Shown here: piece by piece, positions 1 through 8,991 of the stretch
How the letters are laid out: each line of letters starts with the position of its first letter
How positions within the stretch are numbered: position 1 is the stretch's first letter
Source: Facklamia miroungae
GTDB taxonomy: Bacteria > Bacillota > Bacilli > Lactobacillales > Aerococcaceae
Assembly: GCF_012396555.1 (NCBI RefSeq)
Contig: NZ_JAAXPS010000004.1
Location: forward strand, 62,001 to 126,000
Length of the DNA: 64,000 bases
Direction: 5' to 3'
Translations under genes and position numbers: made by a program
The notes under the pieces: model-generated
What the model saw: the letters and a program-made list of their open reading frames with translations, nothing else
Told to the model about the DNA's origin: nothing
The model's database searches: none

Positions 1-251
1 ACAATGAAACTGGAAATGATTTCATACCTTTCGTGTCCAAATTTGTGATTATGATCAGCAGGCTTCTTGGATAGATGTAAACCAATCCAGACAGCAGAAG
101 AAGCAATAATATCTGATAAGTTATTTAAACCATCAGCTTGTAAAGAACTAGCTTTAAAGATCGAAGCTGTAATTAACTTGATTAGAGCGAGCATTAAATA
201 TACACAGATGCCGATCACAGCACCCCGGGAGGCAATTTTATAATTATTCAT
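1..251 (-). CDS. Cation diffusion facilitator (CDF) family transporter, N-terminal part
   Basis: The gene enters from the left edge; only the first 83 codons are inside the window. The translation begins MNNYKIASRGAVIGI, has a first hydrophobic helix, then ADGLNNLSDII, which matches the CDF metal-site segment in helix 2 (normally HxxxD or DxxxD), and HNHKFGHERYE, which matches the conserved HPYGHxRxE loop. CDF proteins export Zn, Mn, Co or Fe in exchange for protons across the cytoplasmic membrane. The ATG is preceded by TTAGGAG at good spacing. The metal cannot be told from this part. The next gene downstream on the map is on the same strand but ends 43 bp upstream of this start. Confidence 0.9.
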   Translation of the reverse strand, partial: MNNYKIASRGAVIGICVYLMLALIKLITASIFKASSLQADGLNNLSDIIASSAVWIGLHLSKKPADHNHKFGHERYEIISSFI

Positions 252-294
252 TAAGAATAGACTCCTAACTATTTCGTTCTTAAGGAATAGTGAG

Positions 295-1239
295 TTAATC
301 TTTATAGAAGGACCAATAATTAAGACCTTCATCTAGAAGAACATTTTCATCAATCGGTTGAAAACTGTACATTTTTTCAGGATTATCATTTGGATCGTTG
401 ACATAAACATAACCAGGTTCATAGCCACGAATAACGATAATATGGCCTACATCTGTGAAAAAACCTGGTTCAACAGAAGCAATAACTACTTGTCCGTTTT
501 GCACAGCTTCCATAGCGGAATAAAAATTATTTCCATGATTATAAAAATTAAAGCCGTGATCGACTGCATAATCAGAGAAAATCGTCCAGGAAGTGCCTTG
601 GTTCTCAACAAAATAGTCTCGACCTGACCATTCGAGTACTTCTTCAGGTTCAACGGTACGATTAGAGATGTATGAATAAACCATTGCTAAAGAGACAATT
701 GCACAGCCGTTGTCTGCTAGAGTATCTTCTTTACTTACTCCATAGTCTATATTTGAATAAAGAGGCGACTTTTGTAAAATAAGGGGTACATCTAATTGTA
801 GGTATGAGTTTTGACTAGCAGCAGCGGGTTGATCAGGTAAAAAGAGCGTACCCATATTTTCGATATTCATCTGACTATCATTTAGGGCTCTTAAAATGTC
901 TGATTTTGCACTGAGTATATTCCCTTGATAATCAGATCGTATGATTTCATTAATAGATTGATGAATTTGTTGAACTGAGGCCCCCTCTTTGTCATATTGG
1001 GCTAAGAGATGGGTAAAAGTGTTTTCTTGATGATTGAGTGATTTATCTTTAGGCGTTTCATTTTTCATGACAGGAAGATCATTTGTTATAACAGGATTAT
1101 TTGAGGGACTCTTCTCAATCTTTAGATCATTCTCTGTAGCGAGATGATTTAAATACAATGTTAAGCCCAAGCTTAAGAAGATAATGGTAATGGATAAGAA
1201 GGCAGCAAGACGATTTATCTTGTCTTGTAATGAATGCAT
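295..1239 (-). CDS. Membrane-anchored C39-like peptidase family protein
   Basis: The protein has 314 residues. I chose the ATG at 1239 because GAGGAGG lies 7 bp before it; a TTG start 15 bp further upstream would place the ribosome site inside the gene. A single N-terminal hydrophobic helix (about residues 12-32) has no lipobox cysteine, so it is a signal anchor with the rest outside the cell. After a polar linker the C-terminal half is a papain-like C39_2 domain: catalytic Cys in DNGCAIVSLAM, His in VGHIIVIRGY, and Asp in VNDPNDNP. Relatives are cell-surface cysteine peptidases of unknown substrate. It is not a bacteriocin exporter because it lacks ABC and membrane domains. It appears to be monocistronic. 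Confidence 0.85.
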   Translation of the reverse strand: MHSLQDKINRLAAFLSITIIFLSLGLTLYLNHLATENDLKIEKSPSNNPVITNDLPVMKNETPKDKSLNHQENTFTHLLAQYDKEGASVQQIHQSINEIIRSDYQGNILSAKSDILRALNDSQMNIENMGTLFLPDQPAAASQNSYLQLDVPLILQKSPLYSNIDYGVSKEDTLADNGCAIVSLAMVYSYISNRTVEPEEVLEWSGRDYFVENQGTSWTIFSDYAVDHGFNFYNHGNNFYSAMEAVQNGQVVIASVEPGFFTDVGHIIVIRGYEPGYVYVNDPNDNPEKMYSFQPIDENVLLDEGLNYWSFYKD

Positions 1240-1294
1240 AATTTTCCTCCTCAATAGAGATTCACTCCGGAAATTCTTGTTAATGATAGCATAA

Positions 1295-1322
1295 ATTATA
1301 AGGGAAACCTATTGAAAAACAA
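1295..1322 (-). promoter_or_regulatory. Probable sigma-A promoter of the C39-like peptidase gene
   Basis: On the minus strand TTGTTT (1322-1317) is followed after 16 bp by a perfect TATAAT (1300-1295), about 55 bp before the start codon. Confidence 0.55.
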
Positions 1323-1383
1323 AACTGAAAGATTTGTAATCAGATCGCAATTTGCCCACCATACATTTTAAAATATATTTTAA

Positions 1384-1411
1384 TTGAGCACTAATTTGTG
1401 ACTATTATAAG
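1384..1411 (+). promoter_or_regulatory. Probable promoter of the alpha-amylase gene
   Basis: TTGAGC (1384-1389), a 16-bp spacer and TATAAG (1406-1411) lie 40 bp before the amylase start. No cre-like operator was found in this gap. Confidence 0.45.
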
Positions 1412-1451
1412 CCTATGTGTTTTAATAGAAGGGAAAAGAAGGGGGATAATT

Positions 1452-2921
1452 ATGGAAAAGAATAGTTTAATGATGCAATATTTTGAATGGTATTTACCTA
1501 ATGATGGACAACATTGGCTCAAGTTACAAAAAGATGTCGATCATTTACACGAAATAGGTGTCAATTATGTCTGGCTTCCCCCCTTTTGTAAAGCAACCTC
1601 AATTAATGATGTTGGTTATGGAATATATGATTTATGGGATATAGGTGAATTTGATCAATTAGGAAGTGTTCGGACTAAATATGGAAACAAAGAAGAATTG
1701 CTTCAAGCAATCCAGACACTTCATCAAAAAGGGATTCACGCGCTTGCTGATCTTGTGTTAAATCATAAGGCTTACGCAGATGGCAAAGAAAAGTTCCGTG
1801 TGATTAAAGTGAATCCTGATAATCGCCAAGAAACAATCTCAGATCCCTATGAAATTGAAGCATGGACTCATTTTTATTTTCCTGGTAGAAAGGGTAAGTA
1901 CTCAGATTTTGAATGGCACTGGTATCATTTTAGTGGGATAGATTATGATGCGACGAATGACGAACAAGGTATTTATTTAATACTAGGTGATGAAAAGGGT
2001 TGGGCAGACGATCAGTCAGTAGACAATTCTTTTGGGAATTATGATTATTTAATGTTTGCTGATATTGATTACTCACATCCTGAGGTAAGAGAACATATTA
2101 AGAATTGGCTTGAATGGATGATTAAAGAAACCGGAGTAAGGGGTTTAAGATTTGATGCCTTAAAACATATTGATTCCCAATATATCAAAGGTTTATGTGA
2201 AGAAATTCGTGAAACTCAAGGTGAGGATTTTTATTTATTAGGTGAGTATTGGAATCCGGATCTTTCAAATAATTTGGATTATCTTGCGGCCGTCGATTAT
2301 CAAATTGATCTCTTCGATGTGGGCTTACATATGAATTTCTTTCAAGCAAGTCAAGCGGGGAGCCAATATGATTTAAGTAAAATATTTAAAGGTTCACTGG
2401 TAGAGGATAATCCTTTAGTCAGCGTAACTTTTGTTAATAATCATGATACCCAAATTGGTCAACCTCTTGAATCACGTATAGAAAGTTGGTTTATGCAGCA
2501 TGCATACGCCCTAATACTTTTACGCCAACAAGGAATCCCTACTCTTTTTTATGGTGACTATTATGGGATACAAAATGGCGAGAAATCTCCAGCCTATCAA
2601 GAAATAATTGATCCTTTATTACATTTAAGAAAATATCATGTATATGGCGAGCAAGTAGATTATTTTGATCATTATAATACAATTGGTTGGACATGTTTGG
2701 GTACACCTGAACATCCGTATGGTATTGCTGTCGTAATGACAAATGGTGATGAAGGCTTTAAAGAAATGACCATGGGTGAATTGAATGCGGGCGCAGTTTT
2801 TGTTGATTATCTAAACAATCACTCTGAAAAGGTAGAATTAGACGATCAGGGAGTAGGAGTTTTTCCAGTCAATAAAACATCTGTATCGGTTTGGATCGAT
2901 CAAAAAGCTATTTGGAATTAA
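1452..2921 (+). CDS. Cytoplasmic alpha-amylase (GH13)
   Basis: A 489-residue glycoside hydrolase family 13 enzyme of the liquefying Bacillus type, which cleaves alpha-1,4 bonds in maltodextrin or glycogen. The conserved GH13 regions are readable: ADLVLNH (region I), GLRFDALKHI with the nucleophile Asp (II), LLGEYWNPD with the acid/base Glu (III), and FVNNHDTQ with the third acidic residue (IV). The N-terminus MMQYFEWYLPNDGQHW is typical of this subgroup. There is no signal peptide, so the enzyme is intracellular. I chose the ATG at 1452 because AGAAGGGGG lies just before it; an upstream in-frame start at 1398 would fall within the promoter. It stands alone, with no maltose transporter next to it. 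Confidence 0.93.
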   Translation: MEKNSLMMQYFEWYLPNDGQHWLKLQKDVDHLHEIGVNYVWLPPFCKATSINDVGYGIYDLWDIGEFDQLGSVRTKYGNKEELLQAIQTLHQKGIHALADLVLNHKAYADGKEKFRVIKVNPDNRQETISDPYEIEAWTHFYFPGRKGKYSDFEWHWYHFSGIDYDATNDEQGIYLILGDEKGWADDQSVDNSFGNYDYLMFADIDYSHPEVREHIKNWLEWMIKETGVRGLRFDALKHIDSQYIKGLCEEIRETQGEDFYLLGEYWNPDLSNNLDYLAAVDYQIDLFDVGLHMNFFQASQAGSQYDLSKIFKGSLVEDNPLVSVTFVNNHDTQIGQPLESRIESWFMQHAYALILLRQQGIPTLFYGDYYGIQNGEKSPAYQEIIDPLLHLRKYHVYGEQVDYFDHYNTIGWTCLGTPEHPYGIAVVMTNGDEGFKEMTMGELNAGAVFVDYLNNHSEKVELDDQGVGVFPVNKTSVSVWIDQKAIWN

Positions 2922-3004
2922 TCATAAATCGAAGTTAGCTGTTAATAATTAAAATCAAGTTAAAGAAATTTTCATAAAGGATAGATAAATAGCAAGAGAT
3001 TACG

Positions 3005-3027
3005 TATAATATTATTAAGCGTTTTCA
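3005..3027 (+). promoter_or_regulatory. -10 element overlapped downstream by a cre-like CcpA site (dut-radA promoter)
   Basis: TATAAT occurs at 3005-3010, about 60 bp before dut; its -35 is weak. Right after it, on the minus strand, positions 3027-3014 read TGAAAACGCTTAAT, which fits 13 of 14 positions of the cre consensus TGWAARCGYTWWCW. A CcpA site across the start of transcription would act as a roadblock or repressor. The same bases also form an imperfect hairpin (3017-3039). Confidence 0.5.
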
Positions 3028-3071
3028 TTCAAACGGCTTATTTATCACGAAAAGAAAGGAAGTGAAATAAA

Positions 3072-3608
3072 ATGAAAGAAAATAAGCGAGGATTTGAAGT
3101 CATAAAAGCTTATCAGGATAAATCAATTCGTTTACCTCAAAGGCAAACAAATTATTCAGCGGGTTATGATCTTGAAGCTGCTGAAACGGTAGTCCTTCCT
3201 TCTTTTTGGAAGCAATCCGTCTATTATTTATTGCATAATACGTTCTTAAAAATGAACGATCAAATTAGCAAGAAGCCAGAGGATTTATGGCAAGCAACAC
3301 TAGTTCCAACGGGTCTCAAAGCTTATATGATGGAAGATGAATATTTAAAAATTGTCAACCGCTCTTCAGGCAGTTATAAACATCAAACAGCCTTGCCGAA
3401 TGGAATCGGTATTATTGATCAAGATTATTACAATAATAAAAAAAATGAAGGTCATATTTATGTTCAATTAATTAATTATGGATTAAGAGATCGAACAATT
3501 CAAAAGGGTGAAAGGATTGCTCAAGGGATTTTTTCTAAATTTCTTTTAGTCGAAGATGACCAAGTAGTAAATCATGAGCGTAAAGGTGGTTTTGGCTCTT
3601 CCGATTGA
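3072..3608 (+). CDS. dut: dUTP diphosphatase (dUTPase)
   Basis: The enzyme hydrolyses dUTP to dUMP and pyrophosphate, keeping uracil out of DNA and supplying dTMP synthesis. The five trimeric dUTPase motifs appear in order: [37 protein letters not shown] and the C-terminal RKGGFGSSD. At 178 residues it is about 30 longer than the common form; the extra part is an insertion at about residues 44-76, rich in aromatic and basic residues, as in some Firmicutes dUTPases. Motif II has RSSGS rather than the usual GRSGL. AAGGAAGTG precedes the ATG. radA follows after 13 bp, so the two are probably co-transcribed. Confidence 0.93.
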   Translation: MKENKRGFEVIKAYQDKSIRLPQRQTNYSAGYDLEAAETVVLPSFWKQSVYYLLHNTFLKMNDQISKKPEDLWQATLVPTGLKAYMMEDEYLKIVNRSSGSYKHQTALPNGIGIIDQDYYNNKKNEGHIYVQLINYGLRDRTIQKGERIAQGIFSKFLLVEDDQVVNHERKGGFGSSD

Positions 3609-3621
3609 AAGGAGTGGTGAT

Positions 3622-4998
3622 GTGGCAAAAAATAAAATTATGTATGAATGTTTAGCCTGTGGTTATGAATCGCCCAAATGGCTAGGTAAATGTCCAAATT
3701 GTGGGAGTTGGAATCAGATGGAAGAACAATTAGTTCCAATGACTAATACGTTAACTTCTATACCGAAGTCTTTAGATGGAAGAGTTGGAAAGGCTACTCA
3801 ATTAGATCAAATTCCAAGTCAAGTTGAAGAACGAATTGATACCCACATGGAAGAGTTTGACCGAGTGTTAGGTGGAGGAATTGTTCCTGGTGGTCTGGTT
3901 TTAATTGGTGGAGATCCCGGAATTGGCAAATCGACTTTATTGCTTCAAGTATCGATACGTTTGGCGAATTTAGGTCAACGGGTTCTCTATGTTTCAGGTG
4001 AAGAGAGTTTAACTCAAATCAAATTAAGAGCTGAACGGCTCGAATTAAATGGGAAGGATTTCTATTTATTATCCGATACAGATTTAGGTAATATTGTGAA
4101 TGAAATTAAGGAAGTCAATCCAGCCATTGTGGTAATTGATTCCATTCAAACCATGTCTTCGCCAGAAAATCAAGGATTGGTTGGTTCTGTATCACAATTA
4201 AGGGCAGCAACTAATATTTTGATGCGGATTGCTAAAGATCATGAAATAGCGATTTTTATCGTAGGTCATGTAACAAAAGAGGGCAATATTGCTGGACCTC
4301 GAATGTTAGAACATATGGTGGATGCTGTTTTATATTTTGAAGGAGAAAAACACAATCGTTTTAGAATCCTAAGAGCAGTCAAAAATCGTTATGGTTCAAC
4401 TAATGAAATTGGTGTCTTTGAGATGATTGATACAGGTCTTAGCGAAGTGACAAACCCTTCTGAATTATTTTTAGAAGAAAGAGTAGCTGGAGCGACTGGT
4501 TCCACTGTTGTAGCGGCAATGGAGGGCACACGTACGGTCTTGGCAGAAATCCAATCTTTAATGACCCCCACCGTTTTTGGTAATGCTAAACGCACAGCTT
4601 CAGGAATTGAATATCAACGTATTTCTCTTTTATTGGCAGTGATGGAAAAACATTGCGGACTTTTAGTGCAAAACCAAGATGCCTTTTTCAAAACGACTGG
4701 AGGGGTTCGCTTAGACGAACCGGCTATTGATTTAGCCATTGCTGTCAGTATTGCTTCGAGTTATTGGAATCGAGAAGTAAAAGTAGATGATGTCTTTATT
4801 GGAGAGATTGGCCTAACAGGAGAAATTCGTCGGGTTACTCAGATTGAAGAGCGGATAAAGGAAGCAAGTAAGTTAGGCTTTAAACGTATTTTTATTCCCT
4901 ATAACAACCGCTCTAATCTTAAAAATCTTAATTTAAGTATTGAAATAATTCCTGTTAAAACAATTAAACAAGCAATTTCGTTAGTATTTCCTAAATAA
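3622..4998 (+). CDS. radA: DNA repair protein RadA
   Basis: A 458-residue RecA-related ATPase that drives branch migration during recombinational repair. It shows an N-terminal C4 zinc finger ([11 protein letters not shown] then CPNCGSW), the Walker A loop [12 protein letters not shown], Walker B near VVIDSIQTM, the RadA-specific [13 protein letters not shown] motif, and a C-terminal Lon-protease-like domain ending in the IPYNNR region. I chose the GTG at 3622 because GGAG lies 7 bp upstream and the zinc finger then starts near residue 9, as in homologues; the longer frame would overlap dut. The dut-radA-PIN/TRAM-gltX order is conserved in Lactobacillales. Confidence 0.96.
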   Translation: MAKNKIMYECLACGYESPKWLGKCPNCGSWNQMEEQLVPMTNTLTSIPKSLDGRVGKATQLDQIPSQVEERIDTHMEEFDRVLGGGIVPGGLVLIGGDPGIGKSTLLLQVSIRLANLGQRVLYVSGEESLTQIKLRAERLELNGKDFYLLSDTDLGNIVNEIKEVNPAIVVIDSIQTMSSPENQGLVGSVSQLRAATNILMRIAKDHEIAIFIVGHVTKEGNIAGPRMLEHMVDAVLYFEGEKHNRFRILRAVKNRYGSTNEIGVFEMIDTGLSEVTNPSELFLEERVAGATGSTVVAAMEGTRTVLAEIQSLMTPTVFGNAKRTASGIEYQRISLLLAVMEKHCGLLVQNQDAFFKTTGGVRLDEPAIDLAIAVSIASSYWNREVKVDDVFIGEIGLTGEIRRVTQIEERIKEASKLGFKRIFIPYNNRSNLKNLNLSIEIIPVKTIKQAISLVFPK

Positions 4999-5029
4999 AT
5001 AAGATAGACCATTTAAAGGAGGTGATAAT

Positions 5030-6124
5030 ATGATAAAGAAAATGACCATTATTGTGATAATGATTGTAGGGTTAAGCTTTGGTTATACCCTTGGACCTGA
5101 AATTTGGCGTAGTATTCGCCTATACCACCAATTACTAAATAATCCTTTTGTAAATAGCTTGATTTTCGGACTTATTTTTATGTTATTAGGTATTTTATTT
5201 GCACCACTTTTTGAGCAGTTAATTCATAAATTACTTACTATTCTAGAAAAGCAATCAACGCCTAATCTTTTATTTGGAGCGTTAGGTGTCTTGTTAGGAC
5301 TTCTAATCGGTTATATGCTGTCTTTACCGATAGGTTCGTTAAATATTCCATTCCTATCTAGCACCGTTCCTTTAGTCTTTACGGTCTTAGGAGGGATGAT
5401 TGGTTATCTAATGATGATTAACCGTCGTGATGAAGTGCTTCATCTTTTTACGAAGTCAGGACATAAATTACAGTCTGTTTCCCAAGAAATGAACAAACAA
5501 GCTAAAAAAGATACGGTTGAGGCTGGTCAAAAACTTAAAATTCTCGATACAAGTGTTATTATCGATGGAAGGATAGCAGAAGTTGTTCAAACGGGATTTA
5601 TTGAAGGCGGTTTATTAGTTCCTAAATTTGTTTTATCCGAATTACAACATATTGCAGATGCATCGGATTCATTAAAAAGAGCAAAAGGCAGACGTGGTTT
5701 AGATATTTTGAATCAATTACAAAAGTCTCCCAAAATAAGTATTGATTTTTTTGAAGGAGATTATCCAGATGTTGAAGAAGTAGATGCTAAATTAGTCCGT
5801 CTTGCTAAGGACCTTGAAGCAGTGCTAGTAACTAATGATTACAATTTAAATAAGGTTTCTGAATTTCAAAACGTTCCTGTTTTGAATATTAATGAGCTGG
5901 CTAATGCTGTAAAACCTGAAGTCTTACCGGGTGAAGAGATGCAAGTTCAAATTATTAAAGCAGGAACTGAACGGCGACAAGGTGTGGCTTATCTCGATGA
6001 TGGGACCATGGTTGTTGTAGAGGATGGACAAGATCATATTAATAAGTATTTGGAAGTAGTTGTAACATCTTCCCTACAAACAGCCGCTGGTAGAATGATT
6101 TTTGCTAAAATTACTGATAACTAA
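5030..6124 (+). CDS. Integral membrane PIN/TRAM domain protein (YacL family)
   Basis: A 364-residue protein. The first 130 residues carry four hydrophobic helices. After a polar stretch a PIN-like nuclease domain begins at about residue 176 with LDTSVIIDGR, and further acidic residues occur near FEGDYPDVEEVDAKL and VTNDYNLNK. A C-terminal TRAM domain (about residues 300-360, with AYLDDGTMVVVEDG) usually binds RNA. The family is membrane-bound and conserved beside radA and gltX; its substrate is not established. AAAGGAGG sits 7 bp before the ATG. It is probably in one operon with radA (31-bp gap). Confidence 0.92.
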   Translation: MIKKMTIIVIMIVGLSFGYTLGPEIWRSIRLYHQLLNNPFVNSLIFGLIFMLLGILFAPLFEQLIHKLLTILEKQSTPNLLFGALGVLLGLLIGYMLSLPIGSLNIPFLSSTVPLVFTVLGGMIGYLMMINRRDEVLHLFTKSGHKLQSVSQEMNKQAKKDTVEAGQKLKILDTSVIIDGRIAEVVQTGFIEGGLLVPKFVLSELQHIADASDSLKRAKGRRGLDILNQLQKSPKISIDFFEGDYPDVEEVDAKLVRLAKDLEAVLVTNDYNLNKVSEFQNVPVLNINELANAVKPEVLPGEEMQVQIIKAGTERRQGVAYLDDGTMVVVEDGQDHINKYLEVVVTSSLQTAAGRMIFAKITDN

Positions 6125-6198
6125 GTGTATTTGAATCTAATAAGGTTAAGGAGTACAATAATCTTGATAGAATCAGATATAATTAAAGGAGAAATAAA

Positions 6199-7674
6199 AT
6201 GAGTGAAAAAATTCGTGTGCGGTATGCACCAAGTCCTACTGGGGATTTACATATTGGAAATGCAAGAACAGCCTTATTCAATTACCTTTTTGCCCGTTCG
6301 AAAGCTGGCGATTTTATTATTCGTACAGAAGATACGGATACTAAACGTAACTTAGAACATGGTGAGCAAAGCCAGTTAGATAATTTAACTTGGTTAGGCA
6401 TTGATTGGGATGAATCACCTGTTAATCCAGGAGAATATGGACCTTATAGACAGTCAGAGCGTTTGCATATTTATCAACCGCTGATTGATGATTTGTTGGC
6501 ACGTGATTTAGCTTATAAATGCTATATGACTGAAGAAGAATTAGAAGCTGAACGCGAAGAGCAAAAAGCCCGCGGTGAAATGCCACATTATGGCGGTAAG
6601 CATGCACATTTGACTAAAGAAGAGCAAGCGGCTTTTGAAGCTGAGGGGCGCCAACCTGTTATTCGGTTTAGAGTGCCAGAAAATGTGACCTATCACTTTG
6701 ATGATATTGTGAAAGGGCCAGTAACTTTTGAATCGAAAAATATTTCAGGCGATTGGGTGATTCAAAAGCGAGACGGAATGCCAACATATAATTTTGCCGT
6801 GACAGTTGATGATCATATGATGAAAATTACGCATGTACTTCGTGGAGATGATCATATCGCCAATACGCCTAAACAAATGATGATTTATGATGCTTTTGGG
6901 TGGGAATATCCAGTATTTGGTCATATGACTTTAATTATTAATGCTGAGACCAATAAAAAGTTGTCAAAACGTGATGGCGGTATTTTACAATTTATCGAAC
7001 AATATCGCAATTTGGGGTATTTACCCGAAGCAATGTTTAACTTTATTGCCCTATTAGGTTGGTCACCTAAAGGAGAAGAAGAAATCTTCTCCCCACAAGA
7101 ACTGGTTGAACAATTTGATCCAGAACGTTTATCAACTTCCCCTGCTTCATTCGACAAGAAAAAATTAGAATGGATTAATAATACCTATATGAAAGCAGCA
7201 GATCTGGATACAGTAGTCGCTTATGCACTGCCACATTTACAAAAAGAAGGCAAAGTGAGTGCGGACCCTGATCAAAATGAGCTAGCTTGGGTGAAAAAAT
7301 TAATTAGCTTATATCATGAACAAATTTCATATGGTGCTGAAATTGTAGAAGCATCGAGCCTTTTCTTTAATGATAAACTTAATTTGACTGAAGAAGCTAA
7401 GGAAATCATGCAAGCTGAAACGGCTTCTATAGTCGTAAAAGCGATGCAAGAAAAATTACAAGCGCTCTCTGAAGAAAATTTTGTTGCTAGCACTATTAAA
7501 CCATTAACCAAAGAAATTCAAAAAGAAACAGGAATAAAAGGCAAAAATTTGTTTATGCCCATTCGAATTGCGGTTTCCGGTCAAATGCATGGTCCAGAGC
7601 TACCTGATATGATTGAAGTATTAGGCAAAGAAAAAGTACTTAATCATATTCAGCAAGTTTTACAACAAATTTAA
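6199..7674 (+). CDS. gltX: Glutamyl-tRNA synthetase
   Basis: A 491-residue class I aminoacyl-tRNA synthetase that charges tRNA-Glu and, in most Firmicutes, also tRNA-Gln as substrate for GatCAB. The HIGH motif is seen in [15 protein letters not shown] near residue 10 and the KMSKS-like motif as KLSKRDGG at about residue 255. The C-terminal anticodon-binding domain is helical and of normal length. AAAGGAG lies just before the ATG. I see no T-box in the 74-bp gap upstream, so it probably depends on the radA-side promoters. A strong terminator follows. Confidence 0.97.
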   Translation: MSEKIRVRYAPSPTGDLHIGNARTALFNYLFARSKAGDFIIRTEDTDTKRNLEHGEQSQLDNLTWLGIDWDESPVNPGEYGPYRQSERLHIYQPLIDDLLARDLAYKCYMTEEELEAEREEQKARGEMPHYGGKHAHLTKEEQAAFEAEGRQPVIRFRVPENVTYHFDDIVKGPVTFESKNISGDWVIQKRDGMPTYNFAVTVDDHMMKITHVLRGDDHIANTPKQMMIYDAFGWEYPVFGHMTLIINAETNKKLSKRDGGILQFIEQYRNLGYLPEAMFNFIALLGWSPKGEEEIFSPQELVEQFDPERLSTSPASFDKKKLEWINNTYMKAADLDTVVAYALPHLQKEGKVSADPDQNELAWVKKLISLYHEQISYGAEIVEASSLFFNDKLNLTEEAKEIMQAETASIVVKAMQEKLQALSEENFVASTIKPLTKEIQKETGIKGKNLFMPIRIAVSGQMHGPELPDMIEVLGKEKVLNHIQQVLQQI

Positions 7675-7685
7675 TCTAAAATAAT

Positions 7686-7718
7686 AAAAGTGGAGACCTT
7701 GGGGTTTCCACTTTTATA
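7686..7718 (+). terminator. Intrinsic terminator after gltX
   Basis: A 13-bp stem, 7686-7698 with 7703-7715 (one mismatch), and a 4-base loop. It closes with AAAAG/CTTTT, so it may act in both directions. Confidence 0.85.
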
Positions 7719-7756
7719 CAGTTGTTGGTTAAAGCCGAATGCTTAAAATCTTTTTC

Positions 7757-7785
7757 TTGAGCTTTAAATAGTCTAATGTCATAAT
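7757..7785 (+). promoter_or_regulatory. Probable promoter of lplA
   Basis: TTGAGC (7757-7762), a 17-bp spacer and CATAAT (7780-7785), about 30 bp before the start codon. Confidence 0.55.
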
Positions 7786-7815
7786 AAGAATGCACAAATA
7801 TGAAGGAGGCTTTCT

Positions 7816-8823
7816 ATGTATTTCGTAGATAATGAAAATAATTATGATGCAAGTGTCAATATTGCTTTAGAGACTTATTTAGTAGAAAATCGTTTAGTTG
7901 ATGAGCCGATTTTACTTTTTTATATTAATGAACCGTCTATTATTATTGGTCGTAATCAAAATACCTTTGAAGAAATTAACCAAGCTTATGTGGACGAACA
8001 TAACATTCGTGTCGTTCGCCGGATGTCTGGTGGCGGGGCAGTATACCATGACTTAGGTAATTTTTCTTTCTGCTTTATTAAAGATGACGATGGATCTTTT
8101 AGAGATTTTAAAGCATTCACTCAACCTGTAATCGATGCTTTACATAAGATGGGAGCTAGTTCCGCTGAGTTATTAGGCCGTAATGATTTACTCGTTGATG
8201 GGAAAAAATTCTCAGGTAATGCTATGTATGCTAAACGTGGTCGTATGACAGCTCATGGTACTATTCTATTTGACTCAGATCTCGATGAAGTGAATAACGC
8301 TTTAAAACCTAATAAAGCTAAATATGAATCTAAAGGTGTCAAATCTGTGCGTTCACGCGTCACAAATCTTAAACCCTATGTCGATGATAAGTATAAAGAA
8401 CTGACCACTGAACAATTTCGTGACCTTCTCTTATTAGAAATTTTCGGTGTTGAAAAGCGTGAAGATGTTAAAGAATACCATCTGACAAAAGAAGACTGGG
8501 AAAAAGTCTATCAAATTCGTGAAGAGCGTTTTGGCAATTGGGATTGGAACTTTGGACATTCACCAAAATTTGATATTCAAGCTTCAAATAAATTTCCTTT
8601 TGGTTTCGTTGATATGCGCTTTAATATTAAAGATGCTATGATTACAGATACAAAAATTTATGGCGATTTCTTTGGACTAGGGGAAATTGAAGATTTAGAA
8701 AATGCTTTAACAGGTGTAAAATTTGAACGTCAAAGCATTCTTGAAGTTTTACAAGACATGGATTTGAAGAAATACTTAGGAAACGTAGAAGCTGAAGAAC
8801 TGGTTGAGATGATTTTCTCATAA
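7816..8823 (+). CDS. lplA: Lipoate-protein ligase
   Basis: A 335-residue LplA/LplJ-type enzyme that activates free lipoate with ATP and attaches it to lipoyl domains of 2-oxoacid dehydrogenases or GcvH. The biotin/lipoate ligase fold motifs are clear: IIIGRNQNTFEEIN, RRMSGGGAVYHDLGN, and GRNDLLVDGKKFSGNA with the catalytic lysine. The C-terminal 90 residues form the accessory domain. AAGGAGG precedes the ATG. It stands alone between gltX and cysS, which are adjacent or separated only by cysE in many relatives, so it is an insertion in that gene order. It implies use of external lipoate. Confidence 0.95.
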   Translation: MYFVDNENNYDASVNIALETYLVENRLVDEPILLFYINEPSIIIGRNQNTFEEINQAYVDEHNIRVVRRMSGGGAVYHDLGNFSFCFIKDDDGSFRDFKAFTQPVIDALHKMGASSAELLGRNDLLVDGKKFSGNAMYAKRGRMTAHGTILFDSDLDEVNNALKPNKAKYESKGVKSVRSRVTNLKPYVDDKYKELTTEQFRDLLLLEIFGVEKREDVKEYHLTKEDWEKVYQIREERFGNWDWNFGHSPKFDIQASNKFPFGFVDMRFNIKDAMITDTKIYGDFFGLGEIEDLENALTGVKFERQSILEVLQDMDLKKYLGNVEAEELVEMIFS

Positions 8824-8848
8824 TTGAATTGAAAAAGATAACTTAGTG

Positions 8849-8875
8849 GCCGGAAGATAATTCCGGCTCTTTTTA
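8849..8875 (+). terminator. Intrinsic terminator after lplA
   Basis: GCCGGAA (8849-8855) pairs with TTCCGGC (8861-8867), followed by TCTTTTTA. Confidence 0.85.
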
Positions 8876-8925
8876 ATCGTCTATTTTATAAAGACCATAA
8901 ATCTAATACGACCCACCAGTATTAT

Positions 8926-8954
8926 TCGAAAGTCAATGCTAGGAATGATATAAT
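8926..8954 (+). promoter_or_regulatory. Probable promoter of the cysS operon
   Basis: TCGAAA (8926-8931), a 17-bp spacer and a perfect TATAAT (8949-8954), 38 bp before cysS. There is no room for a T-box leader. Confidence 0.55.
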
Positions 8955-8991
8955 AAGCCTCAAGTTTAATGATAGAAAGAGGGTTCAAAAG

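Noticed and set aside
6125-8991. T-box control of gltX or cysS.
   Set aside because: The gaps upstream are too short and contain no T-box sequence.
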